Under the pieces are notes generated by a model. It was given only the letters and a program-made list of their open reading frames with translations, had not been told where the DNA came from and did no database searches. Made by a program: the position numbers and the translations under genes. This document shows, piece after piece, positions 7,518 through 16,428 of a stretch of 43,772 nt of DNA. The DNA is from Ruminococcus sp. GTDB lineage: Bacteria > Bacillota > Clostridia > Oscillospirales > Ruminococcaceae. The stretch spans positions 1-43,772 of the forward strand of contig JAFQHO010000056.1 in NCBI GenBank assembly GCA_017397925.1, in the 5' to 3' direction. Each line of letters starts with the position of its first letter. The first letter of the stretch is position 1.

Positions 7518-10328
7518 ATGAAGAAAAAACTGAAATTATTTCTCCTCTGTCTCCTTGCTGTATCAACTGCGGCTGTATCGGCCAATTCCTTTGCTGACGA
7601 GGATTTTCCTGCTCCTGATAATTCCATTGAAGAAACAGAGGAAGAAAAATCCTCCGTTTCCGCAAAGCTTGCCGAAAGCGTTGAAAAGGTCGAGGTTCCC
7701 TATGCCGATATTACGGAATATCTGCAAAAAATCGGCACTATTGAAGATATAGACATTTACTTCAAGGCTAAGGATATTGACGATATCATATGGAATAACA
7801 ACGGCGGCAAGCCCGATAAAAAGTCGGATTATACCCCTGCGCAGGAGAAACTTGCGGATAAAATTGCTGATATAAAAAAGCTCGGGGAATTCGTTGCTGT
7901 TGATGATAAGGCAAAAAAAGTCCTTGCAGATTTTGAAAAGGGGCAGAAATGCGACACAGGCAAAGTATACCTCAGCGGCGGCGGACGCTACCTCCTCTAT
8001 GTAAACGAAGATATGACAAAACCGTTGAATATACGTCAGATTATTTCAACTATTGATAACCCTTTCCTTTTCAGCTCCCTTGACGGAAAAACTCTGGAGC
8101 TTATGGATAAGGACTATAAAAATATCCTTTTTACCTATAAAGAAAGCGGCACAGAGGACGGAAAAGCCGTATATTATACCACTGATAAAAAAGGCTTTGT
8201 ATGGCTCACTGCTGACAGCAAACAGGTCATTGCGGTTTCAAGGGTATGCGCCGAAAACGAGGATTTCCGCCTTCTTGTGGATGACCGACTGGGAAACATA
8301 GCCGTTGAAAACAAGAAAACAGGCTATATATGGTGGTCTGCTCCGCTTGGAGCTTCTCGTGACACTAAGGCTACTCCCCTGCTTATAAATGAGCTTCGCT
8401 CCGCAAATAAGCTGACTTACGGCACGCCCTCAAAGCATTCCACAACTATCCTTCGTTCAGCCACGGAAGATTGCGAAATATCCGTAAAGGATATTGAGGG
8501 CGGTGTTCGTATCACCTACAGATACGAAAAGGGATTTACAGTCCCTGTGGAATATACCCTCGAAAATGACCATATCCGCGCAAAGCTGAAAATCAGCGAT
8601 ATTAAAGAGCCTGACAACGAGAATATCATTACTGAAATGAACATAATGAACAGCTTCGGAGCGGCTGATATGTCCGAAAACGGCTATTTCATCATCCCCG
8701 ACGGCTGCGGCGCTCTTGTGCGCTTCAATAACAGGAAAACTACGGAGTCAAACGCATACTCTCAGCCCGTCTATGGCAGGGATATTACCGCTGTTCCCAC
8801 TCACAAGGGGGCTGTCACTGAACAGCTTTATCTCCCCGTATACGGTATTGTAAAAAAGGATAACGCTATGCTTGTTATCGCTGAAAAGGGTGACGCAAAC
8901 GCTAATCTCTCCGTAAGCGTGTCGGAACAGTCCAACAGCGGCTATAATATCTGCGGATTTAATTTCATCCTCCGCGGAACTGACACTTTCTATATGTCAG
9001 GCAGCAACGATAAATTTACCGTATTCGAAACAGGGGATATCAAAACCGAGGATATTGAGCTTCTCTATTATCCCATATCTGCTGAAAATGCCGATTATAC
9101 GGACGTTGCCGCAAGATACCGCCAATATCTCACCGAGGAAATGGGACTTGCAAAAAAGACTGCTTCGGAGCAGGCTCCTATGTATGTTTCACTTTACGGC
9201 GGTGTGGAGAAGAAAAAGCCTGTACTTGGCATTCCCGTAACTATGAAAACTCCTGTGACAAGCTTTAGTCAGGGCAGGGAAATTCTCAACGATTTAACTG
9301 AAAGCGGAGTTGAAAACATAGTTGTATCCTACAAAAACTGGACTGACAACGGCATTGAAAATAAAGTTGACACATCGGCCTCACCTGCATCCTCTCTCGG
9401 TGGAAAGGACGAATTTTCGGCATTTTCTTCATTTGTTGAGGATAACGGCTTTGAGCTTTATCCTGTATCCGACAACCGCGATTTCTATTCGGGAAACGGC
9501 TATAACTCCATAAATAACACCTGCGTCCGCATTTCAGGGGCATACTCGCGTATTGTCAGCTATGACCGTGCATACGATATCCCCGACGGCTTCAAGGATA
9601 ATATGTCCCTGCTGTCCCCCTCTTATTACAGCGAGGTTTTCGGTGATATCGGGGAAAACTATAGCGAGGCAGGTCTTTCGGGAGTATCAATCGGCAATCT
9701 CACATCCTCCCTTTACGGTGACTACGGCAAGCGTGAAATATCCCGTTCTGATGCAAAACAGTTGGCTGTAGAGGGCTATGAACTGCTGACGGATAAGCTT
9801 GAAAATGGCATTCTTGCTGACACAGCTAATGCCTATGCTATTCCTTACGCAAACCATATAATGAACGTCCCGCTCAATTCAAGCCGATTTGATATATTCA
9901 ACGAGGATATACCCTTCTATCAGATGGTGCTTCACGGACTTGTGCCATACTCCTCAACGGCTCTGAACGGTACTGCTGACCATAATAAGCTGCTGCTTAT
10001 GGCGGCGGCTACAGGCAGCTATCTCAATTATGATATGCTGTATGAGGAGGCAAGCGAGCTTAAAGATACGGAATTTGACGTGTATTTCTATGCAAACTAT
10101 GATAACCATATACTGTCTGCGGCTGCTGAATACAGGCTTTTGCAGTCCTTATATGAGGAAATTGCAGAGGATTACATCACAGGCTATGAAATCGACGATA
10201 ATGGCAATATCACCGTCACATATTCGGGCGGAACTGTGGTCAAAGCCGATTTTTCGGAAAATACCATATCTTTCAGCGGTCAGACAATTGACCTTGACGA
10301 TATAGGCAAAGGAGGTTATTTTTACTGA
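7518..10328 (+). CDS. Exported DUF5696 protein, possible glycoside-hydrolase-like fold
   Basis: This 936-residue protein starts at ATG 7518 behind AAAGGAGG. A signal peptide (residues 1-26) is followed by an acidic linker, a mixed region to about residue 240, a beta-rich part (about 245-530), and from about residue 550 a region that alternates short strands and helices ('APMYVSLYGG', 'GVENIVVSYKNW', 'GFELYPVSDNRDFY', 'DTANAYAIPYANH', 'LPFYQ'-like 'DIPFYQMVLHG'). That order, a beta-sandwich followed by a barrel-like half, recalls some family GH101-type hydrolases, but I see no catalytic pair I can name with certainty. It is DUF5696 by overall resemblance. Its stop overlaps the next start by one base, so it is translationally linked to the second permease pair. 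Confidence 0.75.
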   Translation: MKKKLKLFLLCLLAVSTAAVSANSFADEDFPAPDNSIEETEEEKSSVSAKLAESVEKVEVPYADITEYLQKIGTIEDIDIYFKAKDIDDIIWNNNGGKPDKKSDYTPAQEKLADKIADIKKLGEFVAVDDKAKKVLADFEKGQKCDTGKVYLSGGGRYLLYVNEDMTKPLNIRQIISTIDNPFLFSSLDGKTLELMDKDYKNILFTYKESGTEDGKAVYYTTDKKGFVWLTADSKQVIAVSRVCAENEDFRLLVDDRLGNIAVENKKTGYIWWSAPLGASRDTKATPLLINELRSANKLTYGTPSKHSTTILRSATEDCEISVKDIEGGVRITYRYEKGFTVPVEYTLENDHIRAKLKISDIKEPDNENIITEMNIMNSFGAADMSENGYFIIPDGCGALVRFNNRKTTESNAYSQPVYGRDITAVPTHKGAVTEQLYLPVYGIVKKDNAMLVIAEKGDANANLSVSVSEQSNSGYNICGFNFILRGTDTFYMSGSNDKFTVFETGDIKTEDIELLYYPISAENADYTDVAARYRQYLTEEMGLAKKTASEQAPMYVSLYGGVEKKKPVLGIPVTMKTPVTSFSQGREILNDLTESGVENIVVSYKNWTDNGIENKVDTSASPASSLGGKDEFSAFSSFVEDNGFELYPVSDNRDFYSGNGYNSINNTCVRISGAYSRIVSYDRAYDIPDGFKDNMSLLSPSYYSEVFGDIGENYSEAGLSGVSIGNLTSSLYGDYGKREISRSDAKQLAVEGYELLTDKLENGILADTANAYAIPYANHIMNVPLNSSRFDIFNEDIPFYQMVLHGLVPYSSTALNGTADHNKLLLMAAATGSYLNYDMLYEEASELKDTEFDVYFYANYDNHILSAAAEYRLLQSLYEEIAEDYITGYEIDDNGNITVTYSGGTVVKADFSENTISFSGQTIDLDDIGKGGYFY

Positions 10329-11251
10329 TGAGCAACAGAAAAAAGGATAAAAAGCCTCCGCGTATTTCCTACGAGAGAAGAAAAGCTCTCTATGGCTACG
10401 GTTTTATAAGTATATGGCTTGTGGGAACTGTCTGCTTCTTCCTCGTGCCTCTGCTGACCTCTTTTATATGGTCTTTCTGCGATGTCACCATTGACACGGG
10501 AAATTCTACGCTGAAATGGGTGGGACTGAAAAACTTTGAACACGCCCTGACAATTGACCCGAAATATACTGACTGCCTTAAGGATACCCTTATTGAAACC
10601 CTGTGGAAAACTCCCCTTATTGTGATTTTTTCCCTGTTTATTGCGGTTGTTCTCAATCAGAATTTCAAGGGCAGGGCTATGGCAAGAGCAATATTCTTCC
10701 TCCCTGTAATCATTGCAACAGGCCCTGTCTATGCCATTATAAGCGGTGATATAAGCGCTACAGGCAATACAGGTGCGGCACAGTTTTCGACTATGTTCTC
10801 CACAAATATGGTGGGCGAGCTGCTGCAATTTCTTGGAATATACGGTCTAAGCGACAATATGGAGGCTATGATTTCCGCTATATCCGACAATATTTTCAGC
10901 ATCGTCTGGGCAAGCGGAATACAGATACTCCTTTTCCTTGCGGCTTTGCAGACTATCCCCTCCTCCGCCCGTGAAGCGGCACAGCTTGAGGGCGCTACAG
11001 CCTGGGAATACTTCTGGAAAATCACTTTCCCCTATGTAAGTCCCTTTATATTGGTGAATTTTATCTTCACCGTAATCGACTCATTCACAAATCCCACAAA
11101 TCCCGTTATGAAGCGAATTCTCGCCCTCCGTGATGACTGGCAGTTCGGCAATATATCCGCTATGGCTTGGCTTTATTTCGGGATTATCCTCACCGCAATC
11201 GGCATTGTCACCTATGGTGCAAATAAAATGATTTACTACGAAACAGAATAG
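10328..11251 (+). CDS. Carbohydrate ABC permease, MalF/UgpA type (pair 2)
   Basis: This is a 307-residue membrane protein with about six helices. The EAA loop begins at residue 216 ('EAAQLEGATAWEYF') and is followed by 'ITFPYVSPFI'. ATG 10328 shares its first base with the stop of the DUF5696 gene, and AAAGGAGG lies within that gene's end. It differs clearly from the MalF-type protein at 3410, so it is a second transporter half and not a recent copy. A cytoplasmic basic N-terminus ('RKKDKKPPRISYERRKALYGYG') precedes helix 1. Its partner is the next gene. Confidence 0.9.
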   Translation: MSNRKKDKKPPRISYERRKALYGYGFISIWLVGTVCFFLVPLLTSFIWSFCDVTIDTGNSTLKWVGLKNFEHALTIDPKYTDCLKDTLIETLWKTPLIVIFSLFIAVVLNQNFKGRAMARAIFFLPVIIATGPVYAIISGDISATGNTGAAQFSTMFSTNMVGELLQFLGIYGLSDNMEAMISAISDNIFSIVWASGIQILLFLAALQTIPSSAREAAQLEGATAWEYFWKITFPYVSPFILVNFIFTVIDSFTNPTNPVMKRILALRDDWQFGNISAMAWLYFGIILTAIGIVTYGANKMIYYETE

Positions 11252-11263
11252 GAGGTGCAGAAT

Positions 11264-12220
11264 ATGGCTGAAAATAGCAAAAACGAGCTTTCAAAGGAAG
11301 AAATCGGCTATTTAAGGCGAAAAAAGGCAGCTGAGATAATATTTCCATTTTTCCGTTTCATTATACTTTTCGGGCTGGGATTTGTTATTCTGTACCCTCT
11401 GATTTATATGGTAAGCTGTGCATTCCGTGAAAGGGGCGATATGAACGACCCCACAGTTATGTGGATTCCCCGCAATTTCACCCTGGATGTGATGAAAGAA
11501 ACCCTTGACGCTATGGGATTTCCCCAAACTCTTTTCACAACCCTGTATCTGAATGTGGGCTGTGCGCTGGTGCAGGTTATCTCCTGCGCTGTGACGGGCT
11601 ACGGCTTTGCAAGGTTTAAATTCAAGGGACAGAAGCTGCTTTTCGGCATTGTCATAATGATGATACTGGTGCCGCCGCAGGTTATCGCCCTGCCGCTGTA
11701 CTCACAGTTCAGAAACTTCGGAATAGGCGGATTTACCGTCAATCTCATTGATACAGCCTTTACGATGTATCTCCCTGCCCTCACTGCAAACGGCATACGC
11801 GCAGGGCTTATGATACTGATTTTCCGCCAGTTCTTCAAGGGGCTTCCCAGAGAGCTGGAGGATGCGGCATATATCGACGGCTGCGGCCCTCTGAGAACCT
11901 TTGTGCAGGTTATGATACCCAACGCCTCCGCCGCTTTTCTCACGGTATTTCTCTTTTCTGTGGTGTGGTACTGGAACGACTACTACGTCAGTGCAAGCTT
12001 TTTCACTGATACACGGACGATTTCCCTTATGCTCCGCAACCTTGACACTGAGCTGAAACAGCGGCTGTTCGACACGGTTACAGCTGAAATATCCCCCCGC
12101 GAGCAGATTGTCTGGAAAGAGGCAGGCTGTCTGATTTCCATTACTCCCCTGCTGATACTATATATATGCCTGCAAAAGCATTTCATCGAGGGTATTGAAC
12201 GCTCGGGAATTGTGGGATGA
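11264..12220 (+). CDS. Carbohydrate ABC permease, MalG type (pair 2)
   Basis: The start is ATG 11264 because GGAGG (11251-11255) lies eight bases before it; an in-frame GTG at 11255 is part of the ribosome-binding site. The 318-residue product has about six helices, the EAA loop from residue 199 ('EDAAYIDGCGPLRTF') and the MalG-like ending 'IEGIERSGIVG'. It closes the eight-gene locus, 12 bases after its MalF-type partner. The locus has four permeases, one obvious binding protein and no ATPase. An ATPase shared with other sugar importers is the usual solution in Firmicutes (MsmK-type), which is inferred here. Confidence 0.9.
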   Translation: MAENSKNELSKEEIGYLRRKKAAEIIFPFFRFIILFGLGFVILYPLIYMVSCAFRERGDMNDPTVMWIPRNFTLDVMKETLDAMGFPQTLFTTLYLNVGCALVQVISCAVTGYGFARFKFKGQKLLFGIVIMMILVPPQVIALPLYSQFRNFGIGGFTVNLIDTAFTMYLPALTANGIRAGLMILIFRQFFKGLPRELEDAAYIDGCGPLRTFVQVMIPNASAAFLTVFLFSVVWYWNDYYVSASFFTDTRTISLMLRNLDTELKQRLFDTVTAEISPREQIVWKEAGCLISITPLLILYICLQKHFIEGIERSGIVG

Positions 12221-12484
12221 TGTCTGAACTATGTATTATTTTGTGCTGCGATTTACAACCCCTCTCACTAATGGGCAAAAACAGGGCATTTTTCAACCAT
12301 AAATGGTTGATTATTGAAAAATAATTTTTATTTTCTACTTTTTCACTAATTTTCAACCGAGTATTTTGTGAATATACAATAAAATTTGTTGTAATATTTT
12401 TTACGCTTGCAGATTATAATTTATAACCTTAGAACTGTTCGTATCTGTATATATAACAGTGTATAACACTTGAAATTGAAAATA

Positions 12485-12512
12485 AATGCTCCCCGATTTT
12501 TGGGGAGCATTT
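12485..12512. terminator. GC-rich terminator, copy 1
   Basis: The arms AATGCTCCCC and GGGGAGCATT enclose a GATTTTT loop and are flanked by A and T. It can work in both directions. An identical hairpin lies at 14645-14672. It sits about 265 bases after the last permease gene and may end that locus. Confidence 0.75.
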
Positions 12513-12618
12513 GAGATTGTCCAAAAACTTGAATTTCATTCCGAAATTGCGGGCGAGCATTGCTCGCCCTTAAATAAAATACGCCTTTTTCTACAGACTG
12601 GTACTAAAACAAGAATTC

Positions 12619-12658
12619 AAGAATCCAAGATTTCACAGACACAGATTCTTGGATTCTT
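12619..12658 (+). terminator. Perfect 12-bp hairpin upstream of the dockerin gene
   Basis: AAGAATCCAAGA (12619-12630) and TCTTGGATTCTT (12647-12658) form a perfect stem with a 16-base loop. It is followed by a weak T-containing stretch. It may be a second terminator or the processed end of a small RNA starting nearby; nothing else supports an RNA gene. Confidence 0.5.
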
Positions 12659-12736
12659 TGTGCTTATTGCACAAAATCAAATTTATGCATTACGCTAACA
12701 AAACATTTGTATTGATTTATATATATATATTAAGTA

Positions 12737-12765
12737 TTGACATCTTTAACCTTTTGTGCTACAAT
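12737..12765 (+). promoter_or_regulatory. Sigma-A promoter of the dockerin-protein gene
   Basis: TTGACA (12737-12742) and TACAAT (12760-12765) are spaced by 17 bp, about 90 bases before ATG 12857. The 5' leader between them is A/T-rich without an obvious riboswitch. Confidence 0.8.
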
Positions 12766-12856
12766 GAAAATAAGAAAAATGGCGATATTTCGGCAAAATC
12801 GACGATTATCGTTTATGTTTCTATTATCACAATAATAACAGACAGGAGGAATTACT

Positions 12857-14635
12857 ATGAAAAAGACAGTTTCATTCATCTCGGCAATGGCTCTCGCGCT
12901 TTCATCTATTGGCGGTATACAGGCATTTGCAGCTGATACCTCCGAAAGAGGAACAGTAACCGTAACAGTCATTGATTCCGAAACAAACAAGCTTTTCCGC
13001 AAGGATATGGACTTTTCAATTGTAGGTGGCTCTCTCTCAGGTTCAGGCGCAGGAATGGGCGGTGCAATCTACCTCGGGGGCTTTAATACATCAGAATGCA
13101 ATCCCTATGTACATTCAGATATTTTAACGGATTTCAGCTATTCCGTAAACTATGTAGGCAAGAGCTGCAACGGCTACAGCTATAACATAGATATGGAAAA
13201 ATCAGATGTTTCCTTTGATTTCACCGAAAGCAACAATCAGAATGTTGTCATATATATGGAAAAATACTGGTTTGCCGAGCCTGTGGAGTATTCCTTTGAT
13301 GAGATACTCAATATGGATGAGGAAAGCTATAAGCAGTTCTGCTGGACAAATGAGCTTGAATACCACACCCCCGAGGATATGCAAAAATATCTTGATATGG
13401 GCGTAATTGACTGCGTTATGCTCACCCCCGATAAGTACCTCAACGAAGGCTTGGAGGACATTTTTTCTTCCGAGGATATAAGGGATATTGTCAGAGAAAC
13501 CGAAGCCGACTATGATTTCAGCGGAGTTATGGAGGATATTGGACTTCCCGAAGAATATTACGATTACAGAATAAACCGCAATGGCTTTATGGTTATTAAT
13601 CGTGCCGATTCAATTACAGAGTCGGGAGATTTAATATTCACCTTTAATAAGCTTGCAGAGGTTTTTGTTGAGGTCAAGGACGAATACAAGAATACCGATG
13701 AATATATACGACTCAATCAGATGAAGCGCGCTCTGCCTATGCTTTGTGATAGCTTTGACAGCTTCCGATTCAACGCTCCAAGCGGTCCAAATTCAACTGC
13801 TCCCCCTGTAAAGGGCGACGCTAACGGCGACTGGGAGCTTACTATAGCTGATGCTGTTACCCTCCAGAACTGGCTTATGGGCAAATCAAATGCATCTATT
13901 GCTGATATAAAGGCTGTGGATTTGTGCGTTGACGGTCAGCTTGATGTATTTGACTATATCAAGCTGAAAGAAATGATTGTGGAAATATGCGGCAAGCTGA
14001 TAACAGTTGATGATATTCTTGCTCTTTCTCTTAAAGACAGCGAGGAAATCACCTGGGCTGATTTTAAAGGATACTACGGTGAGGACACAGGCTCAGGAAT
14101 ATACGTAATGAAATATCCCATTGCTGAAAGAGAGGGAATGTTCCTCTTAGTCGGCGGTGGAAGCATGGAGGAAAAGCCTTATTATGTGCGTCTGTTCCGT
14201 GAAGAAACAGAGGAAGTCGTTGACATATTCAGTGAAGAATTCCGCACTGCTATGGAGGCGTGGAATGGTCCCGAAAACGATGAAACAAACAGAGCCGCAG
14301 CAAAGAAAATCGGAGAATATGCTCTTGCAGAACTGAAAAGCGGCAGATATACCATTGATACTGAAATTGACAATGCTTCTGAAATTGCAAACGAGGAAAT
14401 AGCTGCGTTATTTGATGAAGATATATTTAGCTATATGTATTTTGTTGATGAGCATACAGTTCATATATCTCTTAATAAGGGTTTATTGGATGCATACGGC
14501 TATCTTGTAACTGACGGCACTGTAAGCTATGCCGAGGGCGACTATGTGGAAATTCCCGACAGCGGTTATGACGGCGAACAGGTATACATAGACTGGGCAG
14601 GAGATAATTTATATTATTTCAGCGCAGGAACATAA
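12857..14635 (+). CDS. Secreted protein with a central type I dockerin module
   Basis: This 592-residue exported protein (signal peptide residues 1-26, 'AFA' cleavage site) starts behind AGGAGG. Residues 30 to about 310 are acidic and unrecognised; the first part resembles a small beta domain ('GTVTVTVIDSETNKLF'). A type I dockerin occupies about 319-380: first loop D321-x-N323-x-D325 to D332 ('GDANGDWELTIADAVTLQNW'), second loop 'VDLCVDGQLDVFDYIKLK', where a Cys replaces the usual Asn/Asp of the loop. The remaining 210 residues are unrecognised. Dockerins bind cohesins, so the protein is probably a cellulosome or cell-surface complex member. A central dockerin is less common than a terminal one. 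No catalytic motif was seen. The gene is monocistronic between two identical terminators. Confidence 0.8.
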   Translation: MKKTVSFISAMALALSSIGGIQAFAADTSERGTVTVTVIDSETNKLFRKDMDFSIVGGSLSGSGAGMGGAIYLGGFNTSECNPYVHSDILTDFSYSVNYVGKSCNGYSYNIDMEKSDVSFDFTESNNQNVVIYMEKYWFAEPVEYSFDEILNMDEESYKQFCWTNELEYHTPEDMQKYLDMGVIDCVMLTPDKYLNEGLEDIFSSEDIRDIVRETEADYDFSGVMEDIGLPEEYYDYRINRNGFMVINRADSITESGDLIFTFNKLAEVFVEVKDEYKNTDEYIRLNQMKRALPMLCDSFDSFRFNAPSGPNSTAPPVKGDANGDWELTIADAVTLQNWLMGKSNASIADIKAVDLCVDGQLDVFDYIKLKEMIVEICGKLITVDDILALSLKDSEEITWADFKGYYGEDTGSGIYVMKYPIAEREGMFLLVGGGSMEEKPYYVRLFREETEEVVDIFSEEFRTAMEAWNGPENDETNRAAAKKIGEYALAELKSGRYTIDTEIDNASEIANEEIAALFDEDIFSYMYFVDEHTVHISLNKGLLDAYGYLVTDGTVSYAEGDYVEIPDSGYDGEQVYIDWAGDNLYYFSAGT

Positions 14636-14644
14636 TAATAAAAC

Positions 14645-14672
14645 AATGCTCCCCGATTTTTGGGGAGCATTT
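14645..14672. terminator. GC-rich terminator, copy 2
   Basis: This is the same AATGCTCCCC/GGGGAGCATT hairpin with the same GATTTTT loop as at 12485-12512, placed directly after the dockerin gene stop. It is followed by TTCTATTATTT. Confidence 0.85.
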
Positions 14673-14712
14673 CTATTATTTATTAACTGACTTTTCATAC
14701 CAATAAAATCAT

Positions 14713-14762
14713 AGCCGTTAGCTAAAAGCTAACGGCTAATGGCTTGCAATGCAAAGCATTGC
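14713..14762. repeat. Double hairpin of the GCTAACGGCT repeat family at the 3' end of glyS
   Basis: AGCCGTTAGCT (14713-14723) pairs perfectly with AGCTAACGGCT (14727-14737) across a three-base loop. GCAATGC (14746-14752) then pairs with GCATTGC (14756-14762). On the minus strand both lie just after the glycyl-tRNA synthetase stop and can end that transcript. The sequence TAAAAGCTAACGGCT is shared with the reverse complement of the element at 4352-4477. Confidence 0.65.
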
Positions 14763-14774
14763 TTTAATTTTCAA

Positions 14775-16181
14775 TTAAAGAGCTGTTTTTTCCTCAAGGA
14801 ATTTAACGAGGTCATCAATAGCAACACGCTGCTGTTCCATTGTGTCACGGTCACGAACTGTAACGCAATTGTCCTTTTCAATTGTGTCAAAGTCAACAGT
14901 AATGCAGAAAGGTGTACCGATTTCGTCCTCACGACGGTATCTCTTACCGATAGTACCTGTTTCGTCAAAGTCACACATAAACTTCTTGGAGAGCATTTCG
15001 TAAACTTCCTCAGCCTTGGGTGTGAGCTTCTTTACAAGGGGAAGAACTGCGCACTTATAGGGAGCAAGAGCAGGATGCAGACGCATAACTGTACGAGTTT
15101 CCTTCTTCTCGTTGCCGTTCTTATCTGTGGAAACAAGCTCCTCCTCGTCGTAAGCCTCTGTAACAACAGAGAGGAAAAGTCTTTCAACACCGAGAGATGG
15201 CTCGATAACGTAAGGAATATACTTCTCGTTTGTTTCGGGATCGAAATATTCAAGGGACTTGCCGCTTGTGTTGATGTGCTGTGTAAGGTCGTAGTCAGTT
15301 CTGTCAGCTACGCCCCAAAGCTCGCCCCAACCGAATGGGAACAGATACTCGAAGTCTGTAGTAGCCTTTGAATAGAAGCAAAGCTCCTCAGGATCGTGGT
15401 CACGGAGGCGGATATTCTCCTCTTTAAGACCTATAGCAAGGAGGAAGTCCTTGCAGAAGCCTCTCCAGTAGCTGAACCATTCAAGGTCAGTACCGGGCTT
15501 GCAGAAAAATTCAAGCTCCATCTGCTCAAACTCACGTACACGGAAAATAAAGTTACCGGGAGTGATCTCATTTCTGAAAGATTTACCGATCTGTGCAACA
15601 CCGAAAGGTACCTTTTTACGTGTTGTACGCTGGATATTAGCAAAGTTTACGAAGATACCCTGTGCTGTTTCGGGACGGAGATACAGCTCGGACTTATTGT
15701 CCTCAGTAACGCCCTGGAAAGTCTTGAACATAAGGTTGAACTGGCGGATATCTGTGAAATTCTTTTTTCCGCAGTTGGGGCATACGATATCCTTTTCGTT
15801 GATGTAGTCAGTCATCTGCTGATTTGTCCAGCCAGCAACGTTTGTACCGTCGAAATCCTCAATAAGGTTATCGGCACGGTGACGTGTCTTACACTCCTTA
15901 CAGTCCATAAGGGGGTCAGAGAAGCCGCCGATATGTCCTGATGCAACCCAAGTCTGGGGATTCATAAGGATAGCTGAGTCAAGACCTACATTGTACTTGT
16001 TCTCCTGCACGAATTTTTTCAGCCATGCGTTCTTGATGTTGTTCTTGAGAAGAACACCGAGAGGGCCGTAATCCCATGTATTGGCAAGGCCGCCGTAAAT
16101 TTCAGAGCCTGGGTATACATAACCCTTGGATTTACAAAGGTCAACGATTTTATCCATTACTTTTTCGTTATTTTTAAGCAT
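14775..16181 (-). CDS. glyS: Glycyl-tRNA synthetase, single-chain dimeric type
   Basis: This cytoplasmic class II enzyme charges tRNA-Gly with glycine. It is the alpha2 type, not the split glyQ/glyS type. The start is ATG 16181 (protein begins [11 protein letters not shown]), behind AAAGGAG; longer in-frame upstream sequence lacks a ribosome-binding site. The 468 residues show the family signatures '[14 protein letters not shown]', '[12 protein letters not shown]', '[20 protein letters not shown]', 'EQMELEFFC' and the motif 3 region '[14 protein letters not shown]', then the anticodon-binding domain from about residue 375 ('[15 protein letters not shown]'). The Cys residues '[11 protein letters not shown]' and '[11 protein letters not shown]' form a zinc-binding insertion. 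No T-box leader is visible; the leader is only about 65 bases. Confidence 0.95.
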   Translation of the reverse strand: MLKNNEKVMDKIVDLCKSKGYVYPGSEIYGGLANTWDYGPLGVLLKNNIKNAWLKKFVQENKYNVGLDSAILMNPQTWVASGHIGGFSDPLMDCKECKTRHRADNLIEDFDGTNVAGWTNQQMTDYINEKDIVCPNCGKKNFTDIRQFNLMFKTFQGVTEDNKSELYLRPETAQGIFVNFANIQRTTRKKVPFGVAQIGKSFRNEITPGNFIFRVREFEQMELEFFCKPGTDLEWFSYWRGFCKDFLLAIGLKEENIRLRDHDPEELCFYSKATTDFEYLFPFGWGELWGVADRTDYDLTQHINTSGKSLEYFDPETNEKYIPYVIEPSLGVERLFLSVVTEAYDEEELVSTDKNGNEKKETRTVMRLHPALAPYKCAVLPLVKKLTPKAEEVYEMLSKKFMCDFDETGTIGKRYRREDEIGTPFCITVDFDTIEKDNCVTVRDRDTMEQQRVAIDDLVKFLEEKTAL

Positions 16182-16251
16182 AATTCTATTCTCCTTTAGG
16201 AAATTATTGCCTCGCCCATTAAAATAATAACGAAGCAATGCTATCTATTCT

Positions 16252-16280
16252 ATTTTACAGCATATCAGCGGATTTGTCAA
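16252..16280 (-). promoter_or_regulatory. Sigma-A promoter of glyS
   Basis: Read on the minus strand, TTGACA (16280-16275) and TAAAAT (16257-16252) are separated by 17 bp. The ATG is at 16181. Confidence 0.75.
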
Positions 16281-16297
16281 GGGTTTTTGGAAAAAAG

Positions 16298-16372
16298 CAT
16301 TTGCATTGCAAATGGAGCTGTCAGCTGTTAGCCTTTAGCAGTAGGGGTGGATATTATCCGCCCTTAAATTTA
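16298..16372. repeat. GCTAA-type interspersed repeat, third copy
   Basis: The stretch contains GCATTTGCATTGCAAAT, AGCTGTTAGCCTTTAGC and a hairpin-like GGGGTGGATATTATCCGCCC. The parts match, with changes, the elements at 4352-4477 and 14713-14762. The tail CGCCCTTAAAT also occurs near 12565. It lies upstream of the glyS promoter, between two minus-strand transcripts, and carries no gene. Confidence 0.5.
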
Positions 16373-16386
16373 TTTTCACAAAACAA

Positions 16387-16409
16387 AAGGACACGGCAAC
16401 CGTGTCCTT
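16387..16409 (-). terminator. GGACACGG-family terminator after the 117-residue gene
   Basis: AAGGACACGG and CCGTGTCCTT pair across a three-base loop. On the minus strand the hairpin is followed by TTTTGTTTT, a good intrinsic terminator. It is one of four such hairpins in the window. Confidence 0.8.
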
Positions 16410-16428
16410 ATAAATTTTAATACTTATA

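Larger units (their letters stand above)
12221..12856. other. Long intergenic region with hairpins, terminators and a promoter
   Basis: No convincing gene lies in these 636 bases. Contents in order: a hairpin TCAACCAT/ATGGTTGA near 12293-12310 followed by A/T-rich sequence; the GCTCCCC terminator at 12485-12512; a GGGCGAGCA/TGCTCGCCC hairpin near 12551-12569; a perfect 12-bp stem at 12619-12658; and the promoter at 12737-12765 for the dockerin protein. Confidence 0.6.

Noticed and set aside
10322-10828. 168-residue minus-strand frame opposite the second MalF-type permease
   Set aside because: The plus strand encodes a clear permease with an EAA loop; the opposite frame has no recognisable features.
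14739-15941. Long plus-strand frames opposite glyS
   Set aside because: They are antisense shadows of a clearly identified tRNA synthetase gene and lack ribosome-binding sites.
16182-16251. T-box riboswitch for glyS
   Set aside because: The leader from the promoter to the start is about 65 bases, too short, and no T-box sequence was seen.
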